A stretch of DNA of 59,169 nucleotides, from assembly GCA_003550305.1 (NCBI GenBank), contig QKYT01000236.1, forward strand, positions 70,452 through 129,620. Direction: 5' to 3'. Positions 23,420 to 40,464 of this stretch are shown here, in pieces; within the stretch, counting starts at the first letter, position 1; each line of letters opens with the position of its first letter. The notes beneath the pieces were generated by a model. The model saw only the letters and a program-made list of their open reading frames with translations. It was not told the DNA's origin and ran no database searches. The translations under genes and the position numbers were made by a program. This DNA comes from Glomus cerebriforme. Its lineage: Eukaryota; Glomeromycota; Glomeromycetes; Glomerales; Glomeraceae.

Positions 23420-24026
23420 TATAATCAATCACTGGATGTTCAGAAATTAAACAAAATGGTAAGAGGCGCAGTAGGCATTAATGAATTATTTAAAAAATGC
23501 CGAATTGTTAACATTTTATCGAATTGCAAACCATCCAGTGATCGTAGAAGGACGATTTTACTACCATTCGAATCGTCTCGATGAGGCGGTTCTAATGAGT
23601 TATAAATCGTTATTCTATGATTACTAGGCTCGCAATTCGATAAAACGTGATTTTTAATCATCATTTAATTTTCAAATAAATGATAAATATTTAAATATTA
23701 TACATGGATATTTTAAAAATCTTGTACCCTTCCTATGTATAGTATTCTCATATGTAATGTATCCTTGGGTACAGTTGAAATTTGCAAGATACCGGCCCGC
23801 GTTATATGGTATATTGAATCCAAATTTTTGATTAGCATAAATATCTTATTTAATTATAAGATTTCTATCTATACATATATTACAATGTAAATTTTACAGA
23901 AAATAAGTAGTTTTAATAGTTAAATTTCTGGAAATATATGGGTGATAATTGTAAACAGTTAATAACTGTCTTAGTATTAAAGATGATAATATAAACTTTT
24001 TATTATAGAAAATAATAATAATGAAA

Positions 24027-25503
24027 TTATTTTAAATCTTTTTTCCAGTTCAAACCATCATCACTAAAATTTTGTCTCCATAAAATTTCACTAATATAAT
24101 ATATATTCTCTACATGACAATTATATTTACAACTATATACAAGCAATGTACCCCAATCAAGTGAACCTTGCTGCAAATGATCAACTTCAAGATAATTAAG
24201 AAGTGTGGATAATATCTATTAAAATAACAATTAATTTAAATTTATATTAAAAAATACATTATCTGTGATTAAATTACCTGGAATTCAAAGGTTCTTTCTT
24301 GTCCACAGTATGGACATGGATTTATATCTTGTGCAGTCGGTTTATCAATGTCACTAACCCATAAAGGTTTGGGATTTTTTTCACTTTCATACTCAAGTCT
24401 ATTATATCTTAATATTTGTTCAGGATATGGTTCAATTCTTTTTTGAAATTTTAAAAATGCTTTATCAACATCAACATCAGTATTTTCATAAATTTCATCT
24501 CCAACAGGAACAAGTGCCTTAGAGCTAGCTTCATTTAATGAATTGTTATCACCATCTCTTTCTTCATTTCTATTTTCTCCTTCTTGTTCCGTAACAATCT
24601 CAAATTCCGGGAATAAAACCAATTTTCTACAGCGATTGTTATGTTCTTCAATAATTGATGATGATGTTGATATTATATTGCAATGAATTTTATGTTGCCC
24701 GGAAGTCCAATGTTCAATTTGATGTTCTTTTGAACAATAGTTAACTTGATTACATTTCCCGCACATTTTAGATCCAAGTAATCCACAAATTATACATTGC
24801 TTAGCTAAAAAAATTATAATAAACAGTTAACTATTTAATAAATTTATAATATTTTAAATGAATGAACGTTAATTATACCAGGTGAATTTTTTGTAGTAGA
24901 GCTATCCGGATTTGATTCATTTTCTGACCAATAGGGATTATTCTTGGGTAATTGACTTCGAAATACTTTAAAACTAAAAATTGTAAAATAAAAGAAAATA
25001 ATTTTAAATTAAAATTATTAAATATAGAAAAATATTTCAATGAATATACAATTACCTTTGCTGCCAAGCAATCTTATGACATGATCCATTTTTGCAACAA
25101 AATACATATATTGTACGGTGAAATGCTTCAGGAGGGTGATCTTCAGGAGTATATAGCTAAAAAGTATATAAATAAATAATCTATATTTGCATCCTAAATA
25201 AAATAATTAACTTATTAATATAAGGTTTATGTTATATACTTGAACCAAAAGTATCATTGGTTTACAACAAACTCCGCAACGAACTTGTTCTGCAAATAAT
25301 ATATGCTCTGGATTTAACCATGCCTATAAAAAATTTTTTTTTTGACAAAGTTTAACATATAAATTTATTTTATCTAAATAAATTATTTATAAAGTATATA
25401 CCGGTCTCCCTCCAACTTTACTAGGAAAATTTTCTGCTATAAGAGGACTTTCTGGTGGCTCGGCAAAACCAAGTTCTACGACCGTGGTCGGAGAGGCTGC
25501 CAT
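24027..25503 (-). CDS. PDCD2 / Tsr4 family ribosomal-protein chaperone with MYND finger
   Basis: Six exons (25503-25402, 25323-25240, 25156-25056, 24973-24879, 24804-24278, 24215-24027) give 365 residues. The N-terminal PDCD2 domain begins VELGFAEPPE and contains CGVCCKPM plus CCKNGSCHKIAW. A MYND zinc finger follows at about 133-170 (CIICGLLGSKMCGKCNQVNYCS, then EHQIEHW and HKIHC). The PDCD2_C domain has PEQILRYNR, PKPLW, CPYCGQERTFEFQIL and ends with DWGTLLVYSC. PDCD2 and yeast Tsr4 bind nascent ribosomal protein uS5 (Rps2) and escort it into 40S assembly. The overall layout with an internal MYND finger is that of human PDCD2. It shares a very short divergent promoter with the IMPACT gene. 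Confidence 0.92.
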
Positions 25504-25647
25504 GGCCCTTTTTGTTAAATTAATTTTAGATAAATTTCATTGTAGTTTTTTTTTATTTATTTTTAATTACACAGAAATTCCATGGGTGTAACAAATTTGG
25601 TTGCATAATCTTGAGGCATCCGATTTATTTTTTTTTTCACTGAAAAA
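25504..25647. promoter_or_regulatory. Compact bidirectional promoter, PDCD2 and IMPACT genes
   Basis: Only 144 bp separate the two start codons. The interval is T-rich on the side facing the rightward gene. Shared control of the two genes is an inference from the spacing. Confidence 0.5.
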
Positions 25648-26686
25648 ATGACAACAAACGAAAATCAAGAGTTACAAGAAGATGAAGTCATAGCACTTGT
25701 TTCAATATTTGGTGAAGAGGTTTTTCAAATAGATGATGCTTCTTCTGAACCATATCCTGCGTATGTCTTTAAATTATCTTTAGAAAATAATATTAATACT
25801 GTAATAGAACAAGATAGAAATCTTAATATTAAATCAACTAAAGAATTAACTCTAAGATTTTATTTTCCACCTGAATATCCCTCTTCCGATCCTCCAAGAT
25901 TTGAAATAAAAAGTTTATATTGTGGTACATTAAAAATTGATCAAAATATAAAAGATGATATTGAAAAAAATTTTAAACAATTATTTATTCCTGGTGAAGT
26001 TGTCATATTTTCCTGGATTGAATGGCTTCAAGATTATATAATAAATAAGTTAAAAAATTACGAAATTGAAGTTGTTACAAAAACAAGTAAGATACAATCT
26101 GAACATCAAAAAAGCGAAAAAGAATCTACCACAAATGTTATAAATACCGAAGAACAATTGGATGAGAAGATTGAGTGTCCTCAAATAGTACATGGAGATC
26201 AATTTGAACATAAAAAATCGATATTCGTTGCTCATTTAGCTCCCGTATATAATATACAACAGGTTCAACTTGTAAGGTCTACTTTATTATTAGATAAAAA
26301 GATAGCCAAAGCTACACATAATATAATGGCTTATAGAATTGTTCAAAAAAATGAAGAAAATGATATAATATTACAAGGTATGCTCAGTACAATTTCCCTT
26401 TTACCTTTATTATTATTATTATTAAAATTTACTTTATTGTATTTTTGTAGATAACGATGATGATGGTGAAACTGCAGCTGGAAGTAGATTACTTCATTTA
26501 TTACAATTAGTTGACGCAAAAAATGTTATTGTAATAGTTTCAAGATGGTTCGGTGGAATAAAATTAGGTCCAGAAAGATTTAAAGATATTCAAAATTGCG
26601 CTAGGAATCTTTTAGAAGAATGTGGTTATATTACTGCTAATAATGAACAAAAATCATCATCGGGAAAAAATAAAAAGAAAAGATAA
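25648..26686 (+). CDS. IMPACT / Yih1 family protein (Gcn1-binding inhibitor of Gcn2)
   Basis: Two exons (25648-26377, 26451-26686) encode 321 residues. An N-terminal RWD domain (about 5-125, starting EDEVIALVSIFGEE and including the YPSSDPP loop) is followed by a charged linker. The C-terminal ancient UPF0029 domain starts at HGDQFEHKKSIFVAHLAPV and contains DDDGETAAGSRLLHLL, then NVIVIVSRWFGGIKLGPERF, the family signature. Yih1/IMPACT competes with Gcn2 for Gcn1 and so restrains eIF2-alpha phosphorylation during amino-acid starvation. The short lysine-rich C-terminus (KNKKKR) is typical of the tail. The intron falls right before the DDDGE signature, and reading through it would truncate the protein. 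Confidence 0.92.
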
Positions 26687-27427
26687 TCATCTTATGTAAT
26701 TATTTGTAATTTAATGTGTAAATTTTTAAAACAATTTTTTTTTTATAAAAATATATGCATTTAGTCAAATGAACTATTAATTATGAAACTCATTTAATAT
26801 TAATAAAGTAAATAGTAAATATAATTTAATTTATAAAATAATATAAAGCTCATATCACCAAAAACCAAAAAAAAACAAGGCTCAATTCATCCAAGGATTA
26901 AATTAAATCTCCTTACGTACCTCGTATATCATCATTTATGAATATCGTCGCCTTAAACATTCTTCAAGATGATAAAACTCAAAAGATGTTCCAAAAAAAA
27001 ATTTTAAATAATTATAATTGATTTTAAAATTTAAATCTAACAAATATTTACATTATGTTGTATAATAAATCGTGGGTCAAAATCTGTGTACTTGCCCATG
27101 TTTTAACTGAAAATGTGGTAATAAGCCTTAATCCATAGTAAGAGCTATAATAGAAATACGCTAACCAGAACTGTAAATAATTCGGATGTTGGAAAAGTGC
27201 CGAGCTTGCAAATTTACAAAAAAGAAATTTGTCAACTGGCGACCCAGATAATTAAAGGATAAGGTTATAAATAGAATAAAAAACTGCTACCACCTTTATT
27301 AAAAACAGTGAATAAAATCTTCGAGAATTTTGCGTACATATCGTCTATAGGAAGATATAATAATAAAACAAAAAAAAAAAGGATAAAAGAAATAATGCCA
27401 ATAAAACCATTATAAAATTTTTTCCGT
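26687..27427. other. Convergent 3' intergenic region
   Basis: Spacer of 741 bp between the converging 3' ends of the IMPACT and PRP5 genes. It is AT-rich with one slightly GC-richer patch near 26930-27240. No gene or RNA is recognised. Confidence 0.5.
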
Positions 27428-31754
<4,327 letters not shown>

Positions 31755-34145
31755 TTGTAAAACTAAAAAATTTGCACTGAAAAAAAAGCCATTGAACTAT
31801 TTAATACATTCATTATGTAAGGTAAACAATGCGTTCACGTGATCAGACCGTTATGATTAAAGATCGTCAATCGATTCAGTTATAACGTGCATCCATCTTA
31901 CTCCACCTAGAAATATGTATTTTCAAATAGCATTCAATATTATGGAAACTATTTATTGTGTTTCATGTGTTGCAATTCTAACAAAAATTTACACACAGAT
32001 TACAATCATAGATAGCGAGATGCTTTCACAAAAGTGTATTTTGATTCAATTTTTTGCTGTCAAAAGTACTTCTAATCAATTTTGTCACATTCGTCTTTCA
32101 ATAGGGTCTAAGGTATAGTTTGCTTTGATTGGCCGATCGTATATGTTATCAGTCCGTTTTTCTTATTAAGTTCTAAATAAACATTTATAATCAATACTTA
32201 CATCAAATTAATAAACTCGACGAATTTGCAAACTCTTACCTTTTTCTTCTGCAACTTAATTGCTTTCCAGAGTTTTTCTATTATTCGTCTTCATCAATTG
32301 CCAACTTCATAATATAACTTTTCTCCCCTTTTTTTGTTTTCAAAATAAAGTTCAAATTTACTATGAATGTGCAATAGACCTTGTGGAACTTTGCTAAGGA
32401 ATGTAAGGAAAAAAGAAGTATTTGTTATCCTTGTACAAGACTCAAAAGATAGGAAAGAGATGTTAGTGATAGTATAAATACAATTCACCAAGTACAGTTT
32501 CCGGCGAAAGTAATCAGTAATGGCTGCATCTTTATATTTTGATTACAACTTCACCATCCCAATTAGACCATTATCTGCTATACCAAATTGGACTGTCATA
32601 TATTTTAATACAAAAATCAATCATAATAGGAATTAATGCTAAAGTTCAAATGGTATTTTTTCTTATGACTACTACATTGTATTTAGATTTTAGATAATAG
32701 AATAAATAGATTTATTAATTTCTATATTGCAATGAAAAAAAATTGTACATTCTTTTAACTATGATATGGTTAATCCAGATTTTATTCCAACTTCCAAAAA
32801 GTTTTATTGCAATAACATCGTAGGAGAGCGATGCAACAGAAAAATCTCACATGTAAGGCAAATTTCTTGAACCAAATAAAATTATGTAAAAAGGATCACT
32901 ATGAAGAACCGTGGAGCTGGATGAAACAATACTTAATTTTAAAGGTATATGTAACTATGAATTTGCAATTCTGGGCTTACAACCTAATAGATAATTTTTT
33001 CGTTCAGAATTTTAAGGACTATATTCACGGAAGGCGGACAACATAAATTTTCGTGAGAATTTACTAAAGTTAATGATGTTAATTTATTCATATTGCTTAT
33101 GTTGCTAGTATTTTATTCTATCCGGAGGTTAAAAAATTTGAATGAGATCCTTGATTTTGAGAACGATTTGCAATTATCTGTACGAAAATTATTTTCCTTA
33201 CAGTTAAGATGATAACGGTGTCTAAAGAGAACAAATTTGAATAAAAATATAATTATATGAGACATGTCATCAAGCTTATTACATTTGAATGGCTTGAAAT
33301 GGAATTACTTTTACCATATTGACTACTTAATGAGTAGCTTTTTTCACATACTTGGACTTCCCCAGATGGTTTCCCTAATAATTATTTAAAAAAATTTAAT
33401 ATTCATTCATTGTTCAACATTAAAAAAAAGTCTCTCATCAATATTGAATATCAGTTTAATGTGAATCAACCATTGACTAATAATGACTAAAGCATAAAAT
33501 TAACTATTTAATATTAAATCATTGTCTTTGATCCTCTTCTAAAATTTCAAATATCTAAAAAAAAACTTTCAATTTTTAATAAAGAAAATGAGTGTTATAA
33601 CAGCAAATAAGACCATTTACCTTGATACTCCGATTCTGCTTTGAAGATAAAAATTGGAATTTTCATTACGTTATTATTTGTTAAAAATCGCAGAATTTTT
33701 TTTAAATATAAATTGTGGTAAATTACATTATTTATTACGCAGTAGATTTTATATTTGGTCAGTAATAATATTTGTGTTTTCAGAAGAAAATAAAATCAAT
33801 GCTTGGTTTAAAAGAGCCGGGAAAATAAATTGATCTGATTACAGGTGGTGACTGACTATACCTTATTACACGATAACATTATAATACCTTTTCTTTTTAT
33901 AAAATTTTTATTATCTTTAATGTATTTACTAATTAACATTTCTGACAGATTTAAAATGAATAATTTCACAATTTATTTAATTAACTTGTTGGTTTGTAAG
34001 GAAGTATAATATTAAATATCGGATTATGGATCCATCCGAAAATATTTAACTAATGCTAATTATGCCGAAATTATATGTTATACCGGAAAAAATGCCATAA
34101 ATATGTATAGAAAAATAAGTTACAAATTAAAAAAGGGGTTTCATT
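31755..34145. other. Intergenic region, no supported gene
   Basis: The left end is the PRP5 promoter; it includes TTCACGTGATCAG near 31836. Between about 31900 and 33060 composition is slightly less AT-biased and there are short open frames (32294-32491 on -, 32831-33046 on +). They have no recognisable domain, splice context or conserved motif. I see no RNA gene or repeat array. Confidence 0.45.
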
Positions 34146-34930
34146 TCAGCGTGTTTTCCTACGTTGAGCACGAGCAGCCTGAACAGAATAAGCGCATCCG
34201 TCAATGTAAACATTTCCTTGCTTTATAGCAGCATCGTATGTTTCAAATGATTCGAAAGTAACGAAAGCACAACTCTATATTATAGCAATAACATATTAAT
34301 AAAAATCATACCGAAATTTTGTTTTCTTTATGCGAGTATGAGAGTATTTATTAAAAGTATTACCTTACTGATTACTAAATCCATATGAATTACACGACCA
34401 AATTGCTCTTCCAACATTCTTCTCAATTTAGTTTTGGACATATCAGGTTTAACAGATCCAACGAAAACGCGATATTCTAAAATTTAAATAAGAAACTAAT
34501 TAAATATAAACATATTCAAACGTAAACCCGAGAAAATAGCGGATTTCCTTTCTTTCCTTTTCCTTCCTGTTGTAAACAATTGTATATTGATTAAATCCAA
34601 AATTTAGCATTACCGCTGTTACAACTATATCCATTATTATTATATCCATTAAACGGTCGTTCATTCGCTACATTCATTATACAATAAAATTGGGTAAACC
34701 AGGTATACAGTAGCACAAATTGTAAATTTTAAACTTTATTATTACATACTTGTAGGTTGCTTAGTCAATTCTGCTATTAAATCTTTTTGTGACTTGATTA
34801 AAGTATCTTTATACACGATTAAAGCTTCTTGTAGCTGGGCTATTTTGTCTTCTTTCGACCTAATAACCGCGTCTTTTAACTCAATTTGTAGCTTTAATAC
34901 ATCACAGCTTGAGCATTTCTGATGTCCCAT
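34146..34930 (-). CDS. Coiled-coil plus RRM RNA-binding protein (paralogue B)
   Basis: Model of four exons (34930-34750, 34667-34614, 34476-34364, 34274-34146) giving 158 residues. The first exon encodes a coiled coil (about 10-58, LKLQIELKDAVIRSKEDKIA and onward) after a CSSC motif. A donor GTATGT in frame joins it to a short NG-rich linker exon. The remaining exons form one RRM with YRVFVGSV (RNP2) and SCAFVTF (RNP1), ending in a basic tail AQRRKTR. The phase-1 intron before the RRM and the phase-0 intron before RNP1 fall exactly where they do in the gene at 11306-12025. An in-frame upstream ATG at 35068 would add a 46-residue hydrophobic leader. Alternatively the RRM exons could start independently at 34677 (101 residues). 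The function is unknown beyond RNA binding. Confidence 0.65.
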
Positions 34931-35093
34931 GTTTATATCGTTGTGTAAAACATATATTGACGCGAAAATTATTGCAATAAATGAAAATGATTTCAATCGC
35001 GTTTTTCGGAAATATATCTGATTGATAAAGAATTTATTGAATATGATTGGATGATTTATGTGTAACATGCGAGAAATGGTTTTTCAGTATTTT

Positions 35094-35956
35094 TTATAAT
35101 TTTGCATTCCAATTTTTTACATTCAAATATTTAACTCCCTCAATGTACATTTCTTTTTTCAATGACCCATAAATAACTCCAGCTTTTGCTTTACCAGACC
35201 ATTTTAATCCCAACTCTTTTGCTTTTTCTAATATTTCACCCCCTGATACTATAGTTTCTACAAGTTCTTGTTCTAATGCTTCTTTTGCTGTGAATTTGTG
35301 AGCTTGTAAAATACAATCTCGGTAAGTTTTAGGTGTCATTTTAATACGAACTATAGCTGCCATTCCGGGATGAAGAGGAGAAGGAAGGTCAACTTCGTTC
35401 TATATAAAAGAAATTCAATATGAAATAAGCGATATGTATTAAATAAATAAACATCGGTTTCGTACCATACACAAATATCCTCTATCGTTTCTCATTACTC
35501 GATAATCTATTTAAAGTTATATACACATTAAAAAAGTTCAATTCAAATTAAAATTAAATCAATTTCCATTTTCTTACCATGTGCTAAAGCTAACATAAAT
35601 CCTCCAGCAAAAGCATGCCCATTGATTGCAGCAACAGTAGGAATGGGAAATGTTAAAATTCTTGTCAATAGTTTTAGATAATAATCATCAAAAAACCCTG
35701 GTGTGCTAATAGCATGTTCTAAATCTAATCCATTACTAAAAAATTTTCCTTCTCCTGTCGTAATAAGTGCAGCAGGTTCACCATCTTCTTGTTCACGAAC
35801 CCTTTCAATTTCGTCCAAAGCCCCAAAAAGTGCTTCAACAAATTGTGTTGTAAATCGGTTTTCTCCGGTTTTCATTGTCATAATAAATAATGGTCCTTCT
35901 CGAACAAGTGTAACCATTTGATTAGAGGCATCAGGAAAGGCAGTTTTTATACTCAT
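35094..35956 (-). CDS. Enoyl-CoA hydratase/isomerase family protein, peroxisomal
   Basis: Three exons (35956-35578, 35506-35466, 35399-35094) give 241 residues. The crotonase fold is shown by LITTGEGKFFSNGLDLEH (oxyanion-hole strand), IPTVAAINGHAFAGGFMLAL (second oxyanion loop) and CMNEVDLPSPLHPGMAAI, where the Glu after MN lies at the position of the isomerase general base. The length and the short C-terminal helix resemble monofunctional delta3,delta2-enoyl-CoA isomerases of the ECI3 type. The protein ends in AKL, an accepted peroxisomal targeting signal 1 variant. The likely role is isomerising unsaturated acyl-CoAs during peroxisomal beta-oxidation. The middle exon is only 41 nt. Hydratase activity cannot be excluded from sequence. 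Confidence 0.88.
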
Positions 35957-37413
35957 TTTGAGCCTTTTTATCTGTAAAAATATTTTTAAAACATTTAAAA
36001 GATAGAAATGTATAAAATTTGAAATATAACATCTAATGAATATAATTTTTGATTTGTTGATTTCATCAAATCAATTTAACAATTACCTTAATAAGTCCAC
36101 CCTTATCAAAAAATTTACTTTTATTTTCAGCAGAATGAAATCTTTGCAAGGGAATAAATATGATATGGAAATGCAATATTTGTCATCATTAATTGACTCT
36201 TGGTGATCTCACCATATCCGAATTAATAGAACATCAAAAATTTTTTTGATGATGATTTATATTTATAATGACAAATAATGATTATATAATAACTAAGATG
36301 ATGTCCACAAACATTGCATCTAAAAGAGTAGAATCTGTGAAAAATTTACAAAATATTAAGACAAGTTTTAAAATGGAGGTTTTGCTATGGTCAACGCTCC
36401 TACAGGTTCGTCTATGGATCGTACCGATCTTCACATGGATGATTGGCGCAGTATCGTAATGGCATAAAAAAAAATCGACATACCTTTATTATAACGCATT
36501 AAGCAACAAATTTCTTAAATGTGGAATGTTGTTAAAATGAATCAGAGATAAGTATGAATAGGAAATATTGCATTGATTATTTTTTTTTTTACCTCAGTTG
36601 CTAATCTCCCGAATTTATCTGTAGGATCGAAATTACTTAATCTCAGGGATGTTCTCTTATGGGAATAATCTTTTACATAGTCTGTACGGATGGTAGTGAT
36701 ATAGTTAGACAAAATTTTCGTAGATATGGGTGGGATAATTTATTTCGAAAATCTAGTGTAGTAAAAGAGTATAGAGATGAGAATCTTGTAGTTGGTGATA
36801 AAAAAAAACTAGGTATAGATATTTTTCGTAAACGTTAGAAAGCAAAGAAATAATATGATGCTGGGACTCGCATTAAATGGCCTAGGATCCGCGTACTTCC
36901 TCCCTCTTTGATACAAGTTAAAAAGAATAATCACGCGGGGGATGGTTTAACTGGGCGAGGATGTATGTATTAAACTTTCTTTAATTCAAGATTTACCAAA
37001 TTCACTAATTTCTTATACTAATCCAAAAATGGATATAACTGAAGTGCGAGGAGAAATCTACTTGAAAAAAAAAGAGGTTCAACGCATCATACATTTCATT
37101 CGCTTCTCTAATATTTTCCACTTGTGGCGTCGGAAAAAATTATATGTATATATGTATATCTTTACTACTAAAACGATTTAAAGCACAATATCAGAAAATA
37201 AATAGTATTAGATTTTATCAACCAATGTTAATAATAATTTACAAACCGCGTTCTCATAATAATCAATAAAGTTTAATAAAAGTTTATTCAGAATTACAAC
37301 ACGATCACATAATCAATCAATTTTGAATATAAGTACATATAAACAATAAGTCTAATATAAATCTCTCCAGAATCGGTTCGCTTTCTTCTCAAAACATATA
37401 CAACATTAACAAT
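35957..37413. other. Intergenic region with scattered coding-like scraps
   Basis: The left end is the isomerase promoter. At about 36380-36470 and 36840-36960 the DNA is GC-richer, and short frames read like protein (for example DRTDLHMDDWRSIVMA followed by a stop). They are frameshifted or isolated and I recognise no family. The right end is the promoter of the small gene at 37414. Confidence 0.4.
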
Positions 37414-37747
37414 ATGTCTAACGCTAACAATTACAAAGTCATCGATACACTTAATCTCGAACAAACCAAAGCACTTTTAAAAGTTTTCCTTAAAGGTATG
37501 TTAGAAAAATATTTGTCGTTAACAATATTTGTGACGCTACGACTAAAACTTTTTTGTTCTTTATCACGTGCCTGTGGATTTAGAATTTGCATCGCGTGAC
37601 ACGCTAACCTTTTGACAACAAAATTTGGATTGTTGATTTATTAACTAACACCGCTTTTTTTTTTGTGCAGGAAAGCGCAAATCTACCGAATCAAATGAAT
37701 TTGATGAGAGGCAAAAATTGGGTAAGCTCTTGCAAAGTGTAAAGTGA
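37414..37747 (+). CDS. Small two-exon gene, unknown function
   Basis: Exons 37414-37495 and 37671-37747 join in frame across a GTATGT...GCAG intron of 175 nt to 52 residues: an N-terminal helix (VIDTLNLEQTKALLKVFLKG) and a basic, charged tail. I do not recognise it. The last codons overlap a strong donor (AAA/GTGAGT). A third exon after 37798 would replace the final lysine-stop with KPVV and a stop, or the gene may have been truncated by the repeat island that begins here. Its 5' region has a reasonable leader with CAACATTAACAATATG at the start. Confidence 0.45.
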
Positions 37748-37894
37748 GTCTTAGAATCCCGTAACTAATGACTTTTCATATGTCACATCACTTATCAGAC
37801 CCGTTGTTTGAGAGCATTTATAATGTAGCAAAGAGCCAGAAGGACCAACTTACTGAAATGCAATGAGATCATAGTGTTATTGAACACAATGAAG

Positions 37895-38175
37895 ATCTTG
37901 CATGATTGAAAATAAAGTACTTTATGTGAGAAAATCATACAAGTATTTTTATGACCAATTGAAAAAGAAAATCAGTTTGCAATTTAAAGAAATTTCTCAT
38001 CACTGGTACATTGGGTGTTGGCAACTTTTATATGAAGGTGCCATTGTAATTTTTCAGCCTCTCAATGATCAATATTTCTATTGTTTCAAGGATCTAACAA
38101 TAACCTGTGAAACATATCATGATTTCTTATTTTTACTCAATTCAACTACAACTTGGTACCTTGTAACAATGTAAT
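37895..38175 (+). pseudogene. Crinkler-like P-loop NTPase relic
   Basis: An open stretch reads VLYVRKSYKYFYDQLKKK, then ISHHWYIG, then EGAIVIFQPL, YFYCFKDLT, ETYHDFLFLL and TTTWYLV. This order resembles the N-terminal NTPase part of Crinkler (CRN)-type proteins, which are abundant in Rhizophagus, chytrids and oomycetes. There the HHW-x-(V/I)-G strand runs into the Walker A loop. Here the expected glycine-rich Walker A segment is missing between WYIG and the next helix, and stops follow after 38175. It is therefore read as a decayed, non-functional copy. Family similarity is judged from memory of the general pattern and needs a search. Confidence 0.4.
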
Positions 38176-39782
38176 TATTACTACAAATGGACCTCTTCTT
38201 ATATGTTTAAGAGAATTCAGAAAAAACTAAAGATGATGTTATGGGTCAATTGCTTATATAAAATACAAAATATGCAGAATTCTTATTTAGCAAGTATTAG
38301 AGAATTTTTAAGTGTTATGTTATATATTTATTTCATACTAAAAATCAGAAATTTGAAATAAAGAAGCTGAAAGAAGAAAGCAGAGATCAATTTTTCATTC
38401 ATAATAAGCCAAAAGTTGGGTATATAAAAATTGTATCTGACTTCTTAAAGTATTTCAAATAGTAATCATACCAAATAAGCAAAATTTTGGCACTGCAAAT
38501 CTATTTGTAATACTTTATAGTATTTTACAAGTCATGATGTCTGAAGTTCATCTTATAAAACAGGTCAAACTAGTCAAAATAATTAATGAAATACTAATCT
38601 ATATAAATGATTTAATATTCTTTTATTACTTAAAATTTTGATTCACTATTCTTAGCCTTCTAAAATAGTATTAATTTGGACTTTTAAGACCTATTGCTTA
38701 ATATTACAAAGGGTAATATTCTTTATCATAATAACTGGATGATCTTCTTTAGAATCTTTTTAATATTGATAATAATGATAATTGATAAGAAAATGGTTAA
38801 TAATATGTTTACAGATATATTAGGTTCTGAATTTGAAGGAATTATACAGTATATTACTAAAGTTTGAAGTTGTTATATATTTCATTTGGTATTGCAAAGT
38901 ATAGTCAAAACTTTGTATTATTAAGTTTAAAATAAATAATTAGAAAATTTTGTTATTTTTTTTTTATACTATACAGTTACAATATTTATTTGCTACTAAT
39001 TCTTATCACATGTTTACTTTTTTTTTATATTTATATTATCTAACTAATATAAAAAATAAAAGTTTTTACTTTGTAGAATAGATAAAGTTTTGACTTTATC
39101 AAATAATATAAATATTTTTAAAAATATATTGATAATACTTTTTAATAGTATTAGTTAGTATAAATTAGTATATTAAATTTATCTAATAATAATATTAACC
39201 ATATAATAGCAAAAGTTTTGAAAGCAAAATAAAGTTAGATCATTTATTGCATCATATTATTGATTCAAAATTTTCATTTTTGCATATTAAAGTATAAATA
39301 ATAATAAAAGTTTTAACTATATCAGGTTTTATTTTTAATCTAACTTATTAGTACTATAGTAATATCAAGAGAGTATCATAGAGTTAAAAAGAAGTTAAAA
39401 GGTTTTCTATAATATGATTTTTATAATATATATCATCATAAACTTAAATCTAATTTAACTAATTTATAATATTAGAAAAATAATATTATTAATTAACATA
39501 AAAATAACTTGGTTAAAAATTCTTAAAAGTAATTAGAAAGTTAAGATATTTTAAACTTTTAAGTTAATTAATAATACTATTTATAGAAAAAATAATTTGC
39601 TATTAATTATAAAAACAACTAAATCTTTCAGTAAATTTAAATTTAATAAAATATAATTTTGCTAAATTAACTATAAATTAATAAAATTATTGTATCTATA
39701 AATTATTAAATATCTGTTATCATTATTAAATATTATTCAGCATCATATGATTTATTCATAATTGTTGATAGTTATTGTAAAT

Positions 39783-39860
39783 CATGTATCAGGCAAAAAA
39801 TTATATATCAGGCACTAAAATTGTGTATTAGGTACTAAAAATCATGTATCAAGCATTATT
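39783..39860. repeat. Short direct repeats
   Basis: Four imperfect copies of AT(C/T)(A)TGTAT(C/T)AGGCA-like sequence at a spacing of about 20-25 nt. Simple local duplication. Confidence 0.6.
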
Positions 39861-40464
39861 TGTTTATTAGAAATACAATAAAAATGTTTATAATAATAAA
39901 CTAATTAATTATAGACAGAACAATTTGTATAATAATTTTTATTTATAATAATTGTCTTTCTTTTTTTCTTGTTTGTATTTGATTCAGAAANTGCAATGGG
40001 CTTTTATTTTTGTTTAATAATTGTGAAGCCTTACTAAAACAATCATTGGGTGACTGTAATTTAAATTGAATATGTTAATATGTAAAATTTTAAATAATAA
40101 AAAATATAAATAACTCTTTATCTTCCAATACATTTTTATTAGTGGTAGTTTCAGTTAAGGATATTTCTTTTTTTCTCCTTTGTTATTTTAAGATAATTTT
40201 GCACTTCAGATTCCAGTTGATGAATTGTAATCTAAAATAACCATAGTTCAGCTGTTTGGTTTAAAAGANTAAAGAATTTATTCAATAATTTGTAATTTTA
40301 ATATGTTTAACTATTTATCTTATATTATTAAAATTTGTATTCTCNATTGAAAGAAATAAATTTGGTTTATTTTAAAAAAAAAGTTTATAAAAAAAAGCTT
40401 AAGAACGCGTTAACTTTGAAAGTAAAAAGTTTATTGCGTGAAAATCACATGACACCAGATAAAT

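Larger units (their letters stand above)
22477..24026. other. Intergenic region with nested inverted-repeat elements
   Basis: No gene. The region 23113-23419 contains two interlocked inverted-repeat elements, listed separately. The remainder is AT-rich spacer holding the COX17 promoter and the 3' end of the PDCD2 gene. Confidence 0.5.

Noticed and set aside
23440..23664. 74-codon minus-strand frame next to the inverted-repeat elements
   Set aside because: Protein-like in parts, but there is no homologue pattern, no splice context, and it lies directly beside repeat DNA; support is too weak.
34614..34677. Independent 101-residue RRM gene starting at 34677
   Set aside because: Possible, but the upstream coiled-coil exon joins in frame with a strong donor, and the resulting architecture and intron phases match the paralogue at 11306-12025.
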